Shown piece by piece: positions 9,685 to 19,094 of a stretch of DNA of 64,000 nucleotides. The DNA is from Aerococcaceae bacterium zg-1292. GTDB taxonomy: Bacteria > Bacillota > Bacilli > Lactobacillales > Aerococcaceae. Position 1 is the stretch's first letter, and every line of letters begins with the position of its first letter. Position numbers and translations under genes: made by a program. The notes beneath the pieces were generated by a model. That model saw nothing but the letters and a program-made list of their open reading frames with translations, was not told where the DNA came from and made no database searches. Location: the NCBI GenBank assembly GCA_016126655.1, contig CP065955.1:1781001-1845000 (forward strand). Direction: 5' to 3'.

Positions 9685-12510
9685 TTACTTCAAAATTTTC
9701 GCTAAATAATGGCCAGTATAACTACCTTTTACCTTAGCAACTTCTTCCGGTGTACCTGTAGCAATCACGTGACCACCACCGACACCACCTTCAGGTCCCA
9801 TATCAATAATATAGTCTGCCGTCTTAATGACATCTAAATTATGTTCGATAATCACAACCGTATTCCCCGCTTCAACCAGACGATTAATCACTTCCAATAA
9901 GCGTTTAATGTCATGAGGATGCAAGCCAGTTGTCGGCTCATCAAGAATATAAAATGTATTGCCGGTAGAGACACGTTGTAACTCTGAGGCTAATTTCATT
10001 CGTTGCGCTTCACCACCCGACAATGTCGTTGCAGACTGCCCTAAGGTTACATAGCCTAGTCCGACATCTAATAATGTCTGTAATTTACGTGCAATTTTTG
10101 GTTGTGCTGCAAAAAATTCAACCGCATCTTCAACCGTCATTTCCAATACTTCAGCAATATTTTTTCCTTTAAAGCGTATTTCTAATGTTTCGGAATTATA
10201 GCGTTTGCCATGACACACCTCACATGGCACATAGACATCTGGTAAAAAGTGCATTTCAATTTTATTAATACCCCCACCAGAACACGCTTCGCAGCGTCCC
10301 CCTTTGACGTTAAAACTAAAACGCCCTTTTGTGTAGCCACGTAATTTGGCATCATTCGTTTGAGCGAATAAATCACGAATATCGTCAAAAACACCTGTAT
10401 ACGTTGCCGGGTTCGAACGTGGTGTTCGTCCAATGGGACTTTGGTCGATATCAATCATTTTGTCGAGTGTTTCAAAGCCTTCAATCGTTTCAAATTGTCC
10501 CGGACGCTCTTTCGTGCTGGTTAATCGCTGCGCCAGCGCCACTTTTAAAATCGCATTGACCAAACTACTTTTACCTGAACCGGATACACCGGTGACACAC
10601 GTTAAACGTCCAATCGGAAAGGCTACATCCACCGACTGTAAATTATTATGCGCCGCCCCTTTAATCGTCACCCAGCCACGGTCTTCATTACGACGCGTCT
10701 CAGGTACTTCAATTTTTTCTTTACCTGATAAATATTTACCTGTTAACGAGTGTTTATTTTTCATCACTTGCTTAGGTGTACCAGCTGCAATCACTTCACC
10801 ACCATGTACACCGGCACCTGGACCCATATCAATCAAATAGTCAGCTTCCATCATCGTTTCTTCATCGTGTTCTACAACAATGAGGGTATTCCCTAAGTCG
10901 CGCATTTTATGTAATGATTCAATCAAACGTGCATTATCACGCTGATGTAAACCAATTGATGGTTCATCAAGAATATATAGTACGCCACTCAAGTTCGAAC
11001 CGATTTGTGTCGCCAAACGAATCCGTTGCGCTTCACCACCCGATAAAGAACCTGCTACACGGTCCAGTGTCAAATAGTCCAAACCAACATTATTTAAAAA
11101 GGTTAAGCGGTCACTAATTTCTTTTATAATTGGCGTTGCAATCATTTCTTTAGCCGGTGAAAATTCCAGTTCTTTAACATATGTCAAAGCGTCAGCAATC
11201 GATAATTCAGTCAATTCAGCAATATTTTTCTCGCCAACATACACTGATAATGCTTTTTCATTCAACCGGTGTCCGTGACAAGTCGGGCATTTTAATTCAT
11301 GCATATACTGCGTCATCACTTCTCGTGTATAATCCGAACTTGTTTCATTGTAACGGCGCTCAACATTGTTGACCACACCTTCAAACTGTGTCTCAACCGT
11401 ACGCGATTTGCCGCCACTCATCATCGGTGTATAAGTAAATTGAAACATCGCGTCTGGCCCACCATATTTTAATACCTGCTGATGCTCTTTTGACAAATCT
11501 TTATAAGGCACATCTAGCGGAATACCGTAACTTTTTGCAAATTGCTCCAGCATGGACGGATAATAATTGGAACTAATCGGATTCCATGGCGCAAAAGCTC
11601 CTTGTTCGAGCGTTAAAGTTGGGTCAGGCACAATCAAGGACTCATCCACCGTTAAGCGCGAGCCTAGCCCATCACAACTTGGACAAGCACCAAATGGTGC
11701 ATTAAATGAAAATAAGCGTGGTTGTAACTCTTCTACAGTAAAATCACAATGCGGGCAGGCATAATGTTCATTAAAATACAGTGTCTCGCCATCAATCACA
11801 TCCACTACTAAATATCCTTCTGAAAAGCGTAACGCCGTCTCGACTGAGTCAAATAAACGGGAACGAATATCGTCTTTTATCACAATTCGGTCGACAACCA
11901 CTTCAATCGTATGCTTATGTGTCTTCGACAATTCAGGCACTTCACTAATATCATAAATTTCGCCATCGACACGGACACGCACAAATCCATCTTTGGAGAT
12001 ACGCTCTAATATTTTTTTATGTTGTCCTTTTTTATCGCGCACTGCCGGACTCAGCAATTGAATACGTGTACGCTCTGGTAGTTCCAATATGCGGTCAACC
12101 ATCTGTTCGGGCGACTGACGTTCAATCGGCACATGGTGGTTGGGACAGTACGGTGTTCCCACGCGCGCATAGAGGAGTCGCAGAAAATCATTAATTTCCG
12201 TTGCGGTTCCAACCGTTGAGCGAGGGTTTTGACTCGTCGTTTTTTGGTCAATTGAAATAGCTGGACTCAAGCCTTCAATCGAATCCACATCTGGTTTATC
12301 CATATTACCTAAAAATTGACGTGCATAAGCAGATAAACTTTCTACATAACGTCGCTGGCCTTCAGCATATAAAGTATCAAAGGCCAAAGAACTTTTTCCT
12401 GAGCCAGATAGACCCGTCACGACTACTAATTGGTCGCGCGGTATTTCTAAATCAATATTTTTTAAATTATGCGACCGCGCACCTTTTATAATTATTTTAT
12501 CTTTTGCCAT
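9685..12510 (-). CDS. uvrA: UvrABC excinuclease subunit A
   Basis: DNA-damage recognition ATPase of nucleotide excision repair. It has two ABC ATPase halves, each with Walker A (GLSGSGKSS near the N-terminus and GVSGSGKSS in the second half) and an LSGGEAQR signature. The zinc-module cysteine pairs CPHC/CPSC and CEAC/CEVC are present. I start at ATG 12510 ([11 protein letters not shown]), eight bases after AGGAG, giving 941 residues; the frame extending to 12534 is not supported. uvrB, often adjacent, is not here; the upstream flank is the ISLre2 element, which may have split an older arrangement. Confidence 0.98.
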   Translation of the reverse strand: MAKDKIIIKGARSHNLKNIDLEIPRDQLVVVTGLSGSGKSSLAFDTLYAEGQRRYVESLSAYARQFLGNMDKPDVDSIEGLSPAISIDQKTTSQNPRSTVGTATEINDFLRLLYARVGTPYCPNHHVPIERQSPEQMVDRILELPERTRIQLLSPAVRDKKGQHKKILERISKDGFVRVRVDGEIYDISEVPELSKTHKHTIEVVVDRIVIKDDIRSRLFDSVETALRFSEGYLVVDVIDGETLYFNEHYACPHCDFTVEELQPRLFSFNAPFGACPSCDGLGSRLTVDESLIVPDPTLTLEQGAFAPWNPISSNYYPSMLEQFAKSYGIPLDVPYKDLSKEHQQVLKYGGPDAMFQFTYTPMMSGGKSRTVETQFEGVVNNVERRYNETSSDYTREVMTQYMHELKCPTCHGHRLNEKALSVYVGEKNIAELTELSIADALTYVKELEFSPAKEMIATPIIKEISDRLTFLNNVGLDYLTLDRVAGSLSGGEAQRIRLATQIGSNLSGVLYILDEPSIGLHQRDNARLIESLHKMRDLGNTLIVVEHDEETMMEADYLIDMGPGAGVHGGEVIAAGTPKQVMKNKHSLTGKYLSGKEKIEVPETRRNEDRGWVTIKGAAHNNLQSVDVAFPIGRLTCVTGVSGSGKSSLVNAILKVALAQRLTSTKERPGQFETIEGFETLDKMIDIDQSPIGRTPRSNPATYTGVFDDIRDLFAQTNDAKLRGYTKGRFSFNVKGGRCEACSGGGINKIEMHFLPDVYVPCEVCHGKRYNSETLEIRFKGKNIAEVLEMTVEDAVEFFAAQPKIARKLQTLLDVGLGYVTLGQSATTLSGGEAQRMKLASELQRVSTGNTFYILDEPTTGLHPHDIKRLLEVINRLVEAGNTVVIIEHNLDVIKTADYIIDMGPEGGVGGGHVIATGTPEEVAKVKGSYTGHYLAKILK

Positions 12511-12634
12511 TTCACAGGCTCCTCTCGTATGCAATACTCGTTAATAGTATATCATAATCATTTGGAACTCAAAAATATTAGCGCGCGTGGCTATGTGTAA
12601 AATAATACTCGGAAATACCCAAATTCAATAAATC

Positions 12635-14453
12635 TCTCGCAAAAAAAAGAAGAGAACCTTATTCTTAAAGTTATCAGCCCATAAGAAAGAAGAGGTTCTC
12701 TATGCAAGCAATTATAACTCAAATTCTATCGATTTTAAAGAAAAATGACTCATTATTTAGTTCAGAAGCAATGCTTAAACTATTTTTTGAAGAATTAACC
12801 AAATTATTAATGGAATATGCATTAAAACAGTATGAACAAGAGTGTATCCATCAATATAAAACAGAAGGATGGGAGCTGGAACGAAAAGAATCTCGAACCA
12901 TTAATTTCACTTTTGGAGAAGTAACGTTTAAACGATACCGTATGCGCAAAGAAGGTGAAAAAAGTGTAATTCCATTAGATAAATCTTTATCCTTACCGGC
13001 ACGTGAACACTATTCACCTGGCGCTAAAGGTCAAATGATTGCGATTATTGATGGGATGACCTATCGCAAAGCGGCTGAAACCATTAACTCACTATGTCCA
13101 TATACAGTATCGCACCAAAGTCTTCATAAAGTGGTTCAAAAGGAAGGTAAATTAGCGAAAGAATGGTTAAAGGAAGACATACAATGTGAGGACGAATTGA
13201 AGAAGGTAAAACATTTATTTATTGAAGCGGATGGCGTATTAATTAAAAGCAAAGCAAAAGGTAAGCATGAAGAAATTCATCGAGCAGTCGTGCATGAAGG
13301 GGTAAAAAAAGTTGGTGGACGGACGGTTTTAATCAACGCAAGAATGATTACTAGCATGTTATCTAGCCGACAACTATTGAAAGAAGTGTCATTCTATATA
13401 GAATCCCATTACAAAACAAACGATACCATTATAATTACTAATAGTGACGGCGGCAGTGGCTATGAATATGATAAATTTAATCATATACTTGGTAACCGAG
13501 CAGCACACGAACATTTTACCGATTCATACCATGTCAATCAAAAAATCCAGAAACGATTGGCGCACGATCCAGAGATGATAATACTAATCAGAAAAGCGAT
13601 CTATGAGCATAACTGGGAAAAAGTCGTCGCAGTGTTAGATACAGCAGAGAGTCGCTGCTTAGTAAGAAACGGGTTGGATGTATCCGCACAGCTCAATGAA
13701 ATACAACGATTAAAGAATTATTTATATAAGCACTGGCCATATCTTCAACCTCGGCACATGAGACCCCACGAGGTGCCACGAGGAGGTATCGGCGTGATTG
13801 AGAGTAAGCATCGCAGATGTACTTATCGGATGAAATATCAGGGACGTAATTGGACAAAGTCAGGAGCAGAAAATATGGTAACGCTGATTACGTTGAAAGA
13901 AAATGGATTATTAGAGGCGTACTTAAGAAGAAAAGAGATAGAAAGCAGCGTATTAGACGACGAACCGATTGAGGTGACGAAGCGAAGAATGAGTACCTAT
14001 TTGAAGGAAACAATCAGAGATTCCAAAGGCGCATTATCAGGTCGAATTCCTAATAGTGGGTCAACAAGTAGTTCAATCGGCGTATTGAGAAAATCCGTGC
14101 TGTAATTTATCACTGAGAAAAAATATAAGTTAAAAAAGGAAGTTAATCGTCTTTGCTTACCTTGAAGTGTCAATTAATTTGATTGTAAAAGCAGTTGATT
14201 GGAGAGGTTGGGAGGGGGAGGCTTATTAAAGAGCCTTCCACTCTCTAGCACCACTTTACTTATCTTTAGAATCGAGTACGCTTGAAAACCCGACCGTAAA
14301 ATTCAGCGCTTGTGTGAGGCGGTCGGGGTGACCCCGTACTCACTCGATTCTAAAGATTAGTCAAGTGATGCGGTAATAGAAATAATTTTAATGAACATAT
14401 GAATCAAATATGCTGGAAACTTTAAGGAAAAGATTTTTGATAGATTTCCGAGA
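12635..14453. mobile_element. ISLre2-type insertion sequence
   Basis: The element holds one transposase gene (12702-14105). The ends are estimated from an imperfect inverted repeat of about 40 bp. The left end (from 12635) and the complement of the right end (to 14453) both begin TCTCG and later share CTTAAAGTT. Before the right end is a strong hairpin (14262-14357): a 17-bp outer stem based on ATCTTTAGAATCGAGT, and an inner CCCGACCG/CGGTCGGG stem. No clear target duplication was found, so ends may be off by several bases. It separates uvrA from its former upstream neighbour. Confidence 0.75.
12702..14105 (+). CDS. ISLre2 family (UPF0236) transposase
   Basis: The 467-residue protein has the UPF0236/ISLre2 look. 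The N-terminus carries GWELERKESRTINFTFGEV. YSPGAKGQM and the repeated-helix motif TYRKAAETIN follow, then an acidic HLFIEADGVLI, TNSDGGSGY, and the C-terminal GVIESKHRR. Length is full for the family (about 450-490) with no internal stop or frameshift, so the copy may be active. The start ATG follows AGAAGAGG closely. It is divergent from uvrA and convergent with htrA. Confidence 0.9.
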   Translation: MQAIITQILSILKKNDSLFSSEAMLKLFFEELTKLLMEYALKQYEQECIHQYKTEGWELERKESRTINFTFGEVTFKRYRMRKEGEKSVIPLDKSLSLPAREHYSPGAKGQMIAIIDGMTYRKAAETINSLCPYTVSHQSLHKVVQKEGKLAKEWLKEDIQCEDELKKVKHLFIEADGVLIKSKAKGKHEEIHRAVVHEGVKKVGGRTVLINARMITSMLSSRQLLKEVSFYIESHYKTNDTIIITNSDGGSGYEYDKFNHILGNRAAHEHFTDSYHVNQKIQKRLAHDPEMIILIRKAIYEHNWEKVVAVLDTAESRCLVRNGLDVSAQLNEIQRLKNYLYKHWPYLQPRHMRPHEVPRGGIGVIESKHRRCTYRMKYQGRNWTKSGAENMVTLITLKENGLLEAYLRRKEIESSVLDDEPIEVTKRRMSTYLKETIRDSKGALSGRIPNSGSTSSSIGVLRKSVL

Positions 14454-14518
14454 AAAAATTGACACATACCGCGCGTGGCGGTGGCGTGACGAGCACCTAA
14501 TAGATGCTTCCTACACAC

Positions 14519-14557
14519 AAAAAAACATCATGTGCTAGAGGACACATGATGTTTTTT
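14519..14557. terminator. Strong bidirectional terminator
   Basis: AAAAAACATCATGTG (ending 14534) pairs with CACATGATGTTTTTT (14543-14557) around an 8-base loop, giving a 15-bp perfect stem with A and T tracts on both sides. It lies between the ISLre2 element and the htrA 3' side and can stop transcripts from either direction. The rest of the gene-free 14106-14828 stretch holds the IS right end and the palindromic repeats. Confidence 0.85.
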
Positions 14558-14578
14558 GTTTGAGGCTGATGCCCGCGC

Positions 14579-14826
14579 TCGCACTATGTTTATGCCGGCT
14601 CCACCTCGCTGAAATGACTCCACTTCAAAAGCCGCCGTTGTGCGTTACTCGCACGCCGTTGGCTTTCTCCAGTGGTTCATTTCAGAGCGCTCGTTGTCGC
14701 ACTATGTTTATGCCGGCTCGCTTGGGTTGACTTGACATCCACTTCGCAAAACGCTTGGAGTGCTTATCGCACTCCGGCGCATTTTACTCCAGTGGTTCAA
14801 GTCAGAGCACCCACGCTCGCACTATG
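14579..14826. repeat. Two tandem palindromic intergenic repeat units
   Basis: TCGCACTATG recurs at 14579, 14697 and 14817, giving units of 118 and 120 bp. In unit one CTGAAATGA (14609-14617) pairs with TCATTTCAG (14677-14685). In unit two the outer arms have another sequence, TGACTTGA (14728-14735) and TCAAGTCA (14797-14804), yet still pair. Inner hairpins are GTGCG/CGCAC and GGAGTGC/GCACTCC. The conserved unpaired boxes are CCACTTCG and CTCCAGTGG. The array stops 2 bases from the htrA stop codon. Confidence 0.9.
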
Positions 14827-14828
14827 TT

Positions 14829-16154
14829 TTACTCTTGGCCTTGTCCTTGGTCTTGTTCTGGGTCTTCGGATTCGCGGCCGTAAGGGACTGCTTCTTGATA
14901 GGATGGTGCTGTTTGAGGTATTTGAGGTGCTTGGGCTTCTAATGTAACAGTTACTTGTTGTTTTTTACCATTACGCATAATTGTTAATTTTACTTTTTCG
15001 CCCACTTTATGTTTGTATAATGCTTGACGTAAGCTAATTAAATCATTAACTTCATCGCCTTCAATAGCTTTGATTACATCATATTGCTCTAATCCTGCTT
15101 TAGCTGCCGAACTATTTGGCGCTACTTCAGCGATAACGACCCCTTTATCGTCATTTTCAGGTAATTTCAAAATCTCTGTTTTAGAACGTGCTGATAATTG
15201 GCTCACAGCATATACGCCGTTGATTCCCAATACTGGACGGATGACTTTACCATTTGCTTCTAATTCTTCAATAACTCTTTTCACTTCGTTACTAGGAATA
15301 GCAAATCCCATACCTTCTACCGATACCTTCGAAAACTTACTTGAGTTAATACCAATGAGATGGCCATCTTTATTGACTAATGCCCCACCTGAGTTACCTG
15401 GATTAATTGCTGCGTCCGTTTGTAGTACATTCATTTCCCAATCTTTTTCACCGTCGCCATTAATATCAAATGGTAAAATACGGTTAACGCCGGATACAAT
15501 CCCTTGCGTTACAGAACCCGCATAATCTGTTCCTAATGGTGACCCAATTGCTACTGCTAAAGAACCTACTTTTATTTTATCAGAGTCAGCAAATTTGACA
15601 CTTGTTTTCGCGTGTTTTGAACTAATTTTTAATACTGCTAAGTCTGTATACACATCTGACCCGACTAATTCGGCATCTTCTTTCGTACCATCAGCTGTGG
15701 TTACTTGCAATTTTGCAGCGCCGTTAACAACGTGGTGGTTCGTCACAACATAGGCGGTATCACCATCAACACGGTATACAACCCCACTACCTGAACCTGC
15801 TGGCTGTAAGGCTTCATCTTTTTCACCTAAGTCGATATCGCCCCCTTCACCATAGCCGTAGCCGTAACCACGACCATCACCAAATGGCGAATTTTCACGT
15901 GGCATAGTGCGTTTAAAATTGGTAACAGAAACAGCAGCATCACTAGCCGCCTCCACAGCACCAACAATCGCACTTTCAAAATCTGTTAATGTCTTGGAAC
16001 TATCTGCTTCTGCTTGAACAACTTTACTTTGTGGTTTGGTAAAGCCCCCATTAAAGAAAGCAAATCCTATTAACGAAATAATCAACAAACTACCGATGAT
16101 GCCTCCAAAAATACTTTTCCAAAATGTAGTCCGTTGTTTTTCTTGTTTATCCAT
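14829..16154 (-). CDS. htrA: Membrane-anchored serine protease HtrA/DegP
   Basis: Surface quality-control protease. A cytoplasmic N-tail precedes a transmembrane anchor at about residues 13-33. The trypsin-like domain has the triad His (VTNHHVV), Asp (TDLAVLKI) and Ser (GNSGGALV). One PDZ domain follows, and the tail is rich in Pro, Gln and Glu. The start at 16154 (MDKQEKQ) is eight bases after AAGGAG; an ATG six bases upstream is too close. In related genomes htrA follows walJ directly; here an IS1634 element sits between them, so htrA must use its own promoter. A 14-bp palindrome (16194-16207) lies upstream of it. Confidence 0.95.
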   Translation of the reverse strand: MDKQEKQRTTFWKSIFGGIIGSLLIISLIGFAFFNGGFTKPQSKVVQAEADSSKTLTDFESAIVGAVEAASDAAVSVTNFKRTMPRENSPFGDGRGYGYGYGEGGDIDLGEKDEALQPAGSGSGVVYRVDGDTAYVVTNHHVVNGAAKLQVTTADGTKEDAELVGSDVYTDLAVLKISSKHAKTSVKFADSDKIKVGSLAVAIGSPLGTDYAGSVTQGIVSGVNRILPFDINGDGEKDWEMNVLQTDAAINPGNSGGALVNKDGHLIGINSSKFSKVSVEGMGFAIPSNEVKRVIEELEANGKVIRPVLGINGVYAVSQLSARSKTEILKLPENDDKGVVIAEVAPNSSAAKAGLEQYDVIKAIEGDEVNDLISLRQALYKHKVGEKVKLTIMRNGKKQQVTVTLEAQAPQIPQTAPSYQEAVPYGRESEDPEQDQGQGQE

Positions 16155-16193
16155 CGTCATTACTCCTTTTCTCAATATTTATTTTGACTTTCT

Positions 16194-16207
16194 GATTATA
16201 TATAATC
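16194..16207. promoter_or_regulatory. Perfect 14-bp palindrome upstream of htrA
   Basis: GATTATATATAATC is a perfect inverted repeat about 40 bases upstream of the htrA start, in the stretch where its promoter must lie. It could be an operator, or just a chance result of AT-rich promoter sequence. No regulator can be named from the sequence. Confidence 0.35.
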
Positions 16208-16307
16208 ATGTGAACTTAAATCAGAATTAAAAATAACTATAATTCTTTCCTCAACGTTTCGCTACATTCATTGCTGAACAATTTTAGTGTAACGTCTGAG
16301 TATGAAT

Positions 16308-18061
16308 CCCAAACTCCCGTACCATTATACCTAGCTAACGGATACTGAAAGAAGGATGCAAAATACCTAGGCGTTCAAAAATCTTTGCTTGTTTATTCGT
16401 TACCTCTGCCAGCGTGTAGTTTCCACCACCATCGATATATGTATACACGCTCTTAATTTCTTCCAGTAAGTCTTTAAGAGTGTATTTTTCATCTAATTTT
16501 GTTCCCCGCATCTGCTCTCTCAGGTAAGACTCTACGACTACCGTTAAATACTGTACAAACATTTTCCCCTCTGTCGTCTCTTGCCCATGAGTTCTCAACC
16601 GTCTCATCTCTAAATCATTCTTTAATGTTTGAAACTTCTTCTCAACTATATCCTTGTCTCGATATATCCGTAAACATTCTTGTGAACTTTGATTACTGTT
16701 GGATAATAGTACAAATGTGCCCATTGTCGCAATGCGTTTTTTGATTACTTCTGTATTTAAAGAATACCGGTTATCCTCTGGATTTAAAGTCACATACGTC
16801 ATCAATCCTCGATTATTACTTTCGATTTCTTTTCTACTTTTTTCATCTTCATTCAATAAAGTTAATAATTCATCTAAGTCCTCCATCAATTTTGTTTTTT
16901 GCTGGTATTGTTGAAATTCATCATGATAAACATGCACAGTTACTGGATAATGACTCGTTTCGGAAGCTCTAAAATGACTAATTTTCTCTGAACCAATATA
17001 GAGTTTTTCTTTCGTTGAATAATGTTCAATTTCTTTTATTTCTGGCAGTAATCGTTCAATCACTTCATCAATATATTTCACTCCACGCTTTCCACCTGCT
17101 ACAAATTCAACACCTTCTTCACACAACATTTGGATATTTCGTTCTTTATAAAACCCTCTGTCTAATACCAATTTTTTCATTTTCTGTGGAAACTCATCCA
17201 ATAAACTTAATAATGTCTCAATGGTTTTAGAGTCGACAATATTCCCTGGAAGCAGGCGATACATTACTGGTATCCGGCTTGTTTCCCCTACAACTAGTCC
17301 TAAATTCACTTGCTTTAATTTATCATCTTCTTTGTTATAACCGTATTTTGCATAATCTATATCTGAATATGTCGAAATGGATGTTGTATCAAATACCCAA
17401 TATTCTTCATTTATATATCGTTGTTGTTGCGCATGAAAGAACCGTTGCTTATCATCTTCACTGATTGTAGCGAATAGTTCACTGACACGCTTTGAACTAA
17501 GGTCTTTGGTTAACTCTGTTTCTACTTTTGTTTGCCACTGGTCGAATTCTCTAATGGAATTCCCTGGTTCTAGAATCAAATATTGCATAAGCGTTAATAA
17601 CTCGAGATAGCTGTCTGGAAATATTTCTTTTAAATCACTCAATACACCCATTTTTTTCGCTAATTCCGTCAATAAATAAGTTGCTCCGTAAGACTTAATT
17701 GAACGGACGCCACCTGTTTTTTTCTCGTCATTCTTTTCAACATGTTTAGGTTTTCTCCCTCTTGGTTGAGTTGGAACAATCGCACCCGTTACTGGGTCAA
17801 TTTTTCCAATCAACTTACGCTTTGGTCGCGCTTGTTTCTTTTCTTTATCATAATATGAGGTTGATTCATAAACATACTTAGTTCCATTTTTATGTGTGTA
17901 GATAACTTGTGACATGGTAAGCCTCCAATAATTGATATAGGTACAATTTATTTTACCATTATACCTATAAAATAGCAATAGAAAACACCGAAAAAATACT
18001 AGTATTATCAGTTTTTTCGGTGTAAATGTTTTTTTAGTATAATTTAATTCGGGAGTTGGGG
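16308..18061. mobile_element. IS1634-type insertion sequence with 6-bp target duplication
   Basis: The terminal inverted repeats begin CCCAAACTCCCG (left, 16308) and CCCCAACTCCCG (right, complement ending 18061), and both continue to ATTATAC. The flanks are ATGAAT on both sides (16302-16307 and 18062-18067), a target-site duplication that fixes the 1,754-bp element exactly. An internal hairpin with AACACCGAAAAAA/TTTTTTCGGTGT arms (about 17983-18023) lies behind the right end, upstream of the transposase gene. Insertion is in the walJ-htrA spacer. Confidence 0.92.
16335..17915 (-). CDS. IS1634 family (IS4 superfamily) transposase
   Basis: The 526-residue DDE transposase starts at ATG 17915 (MSQVIYTHKNGTKY), just after GGAGG; the open frame running upstream to 18110 crosses the IS end and is not real. 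The first catalytic Asp is in VFDTTSISTYSD, the second in LVLDRGFYKE, and the Glu region is EKKFQTLKNDLEMR. It is full length and uninterrupted, so probably functional. Confidence 0.93.
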   Translation of the reverse strand: MSQVIYTHKNGTKYVYESTSYYDKEKKQARPKRKLIGKIDPVTGAIVPTQPRGRKPKHVEKNDEKKTGGVRSIKSYGATYLLTELAKKMGVLSDLKEIFPDSYLELLTLMQYLILEPGNSIREFDQWQTKVETELTKDLSSKRVSELFATISEDDKQRFFHAQQQRYINEEYWVFDTTSISTYSDIDYAKYGYNKEDDKLKQVNLGLVVGETSRIPVMYRLLPGNIVDSKTIETLLSLLDEFPQKMKKLVLDRGFYKERNIQMLCEEGVEFVAGGKRGVKYIDEVIERLLPEIKEIEHYSTKEKLYIGSEKISHFRASETSHYPVTVHVYHDEFQQYQQKTKLMEDLDELLTLLNEDEKSRKEIESNNRGLMTYVTLNPEDNRYSLNTEVIKKRIATMGTFVLLSNSNQSSQECLRIYRDKDIVEKKFQTLKNDLEMRRLRTHGQETTEGKMFVQYLTVVVESYLREQMRGTKLDEKYTLKDLLEEIKSVYTYIDGGGNYTLAEVTNKQAKIFERLGILHPSFSIR

Positions 18062-18131
18062 ATGAATTATTTTCGAAAATATTGTTAACATTATCCATAT
18101 TTTTATCCAAAACTTGCTACAATATAAAAAA

Positions 18132-18170
18132 TATCAAGCAGGATGCGTCATCACATATCACCTGCTTGAT
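18132..18170 (-). terminator. walJ terminator
   Basis: ATCAAGCAGG (18132-18141) pairs with CCTGCTTGAT (18161-18170), and the flanking run of A on the plus strand gives the U tract. It lies 12 bases after the walJ stop, so walJ transcription ends before the IS. Confidence 0.75.
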
Positions 18171-18182
18171 AGCTCTTATTAT

Positions 18183-18995
18183 TTATAAATACATCATCGG
18201 CGTCGCAACAGCTGGGTCAGTCATATTTAAATGAAAGGCTTGTCCAACTGCCATATCCTTATTTGATAAGGTCGAGTGCATCGTTGACATGGCTAATTCT
18301 TTCGTATTATTGTCCCGGCTGAGATGCCCTAGATATACTTGTTTTGTTTGGTCACCAATCATATCAACCATCGCTAAGGCACCTGACTCATTACTCAGGT
18401 GGCCTTTATCGCCTAAAATACGTTGTTTCAATGACCAAGGATACTGTCCGTAACGCAGCATTTCTACTTCGTGGTTACTTTCAATCAAATAGGCTGTTGC
18501 ATTTTTCAATTGACTACGCAATCGGTCACTGACATAACCCGTATCCGTCAACATCACGAATTGCTTATCCCCTTTTTGAAAGGCATAAAATTGAGGTTGC
18601 GCTGCATCATGACTGACATTGTAACTAAGAATATCCAAATCCTTCAATGTCAGTAATTGGTCCGGCTCAATATAACGCCGATTTTCCGGCGGGATAGCGC
18701 CGATATGATTCTCCATCGCTAACCATGTCATCCGATTCGCATACACGGGCAAATTATATTTACGTGCTAAAACGCCGACTCCCATAATATGATCCTTGTG
18801 CTCATGCGTGACAAATAAGGCATCCACTTGTGTTAAATCACGATTGATTTGCTCCATTAGACCTTGAATTTTTTTGCCGCTCAAGCCGGCATCAATGAGT
18901 ACACGCTGTTTATCTGTTTCAACATACGTACAATTACCTGAACTACCACTGGCTAGTACCGAAAAACGCAACTTATCCGTTGTTTGTTCGTTCAC
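18183..18995 (-). CDS. walJ: WalJ/YycJ-type metallo-beta-lactamase fold hydrolase
   Basis: The 270-residue protein has the MBL start FSVLASGSSGNCTYVE and the metal-binding motif THEHKDH near residue 63. The second metal-ligand region is around LTDTGYVS, and GHLS is the later His motif. It is the last gene of the walRKHIJ cluster in many Firmicutes, where it helps coordinate cell division with DNA replication. walRK and walHI are not in the window; a DUF2207 gene lies upstream instead. htrA downstream, past the IS, keeps the usual neighbour. Confidence 0.88.
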   Translation of the reverse strand: MNEQTTDKLRFSVLASGSSGNCTYVETDKQRVLIDAGLSGKKIQGLMEQINRDLTQVDALFVTHEHKDHIMGVGVLARKYNLPVYANRMTWLAMENHIGAIPPENRRYIEPDQLLTLKDLDILSYNVSHDAAQPQFYAFQKGDKQFVMLTDTGYVSDRLRSQLKNATAYLIESNHEVEMLRYGQYPWSLKQRILGDKGHLSNESGALAMVDMIGDQTKQVYLGHLSRDNNTKELAMSTMHSTLSNKDMAVGQAFHLNMTDPAVATPMMYL

Positions 18996-19094
18996 TCTAT
19001 CATCACTTTCTACTTATAAAATCATCTTTGCACCACCTAATGGTACCACTCTATTTGAAAAATATCACGCGTCAATCTTGGTCTGACGACATTG

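Noticed and set aside
14672-14947. Open frame with a peptide resembling one at 31325-31609
   Set aside because: Both are translations of the palindromic repeat DNA (shared NAWSAYRTPAHFTPVVQVRAP); they have no ribosome binding site and run into neighbouring genes antisense.
17915-18110. Upstream extension of the IS1634 transposase
   Set aside because: It crosses the inverted repeat and target duplication of the element and lacks a ribosome binding site; the ATG at 17915 has one.
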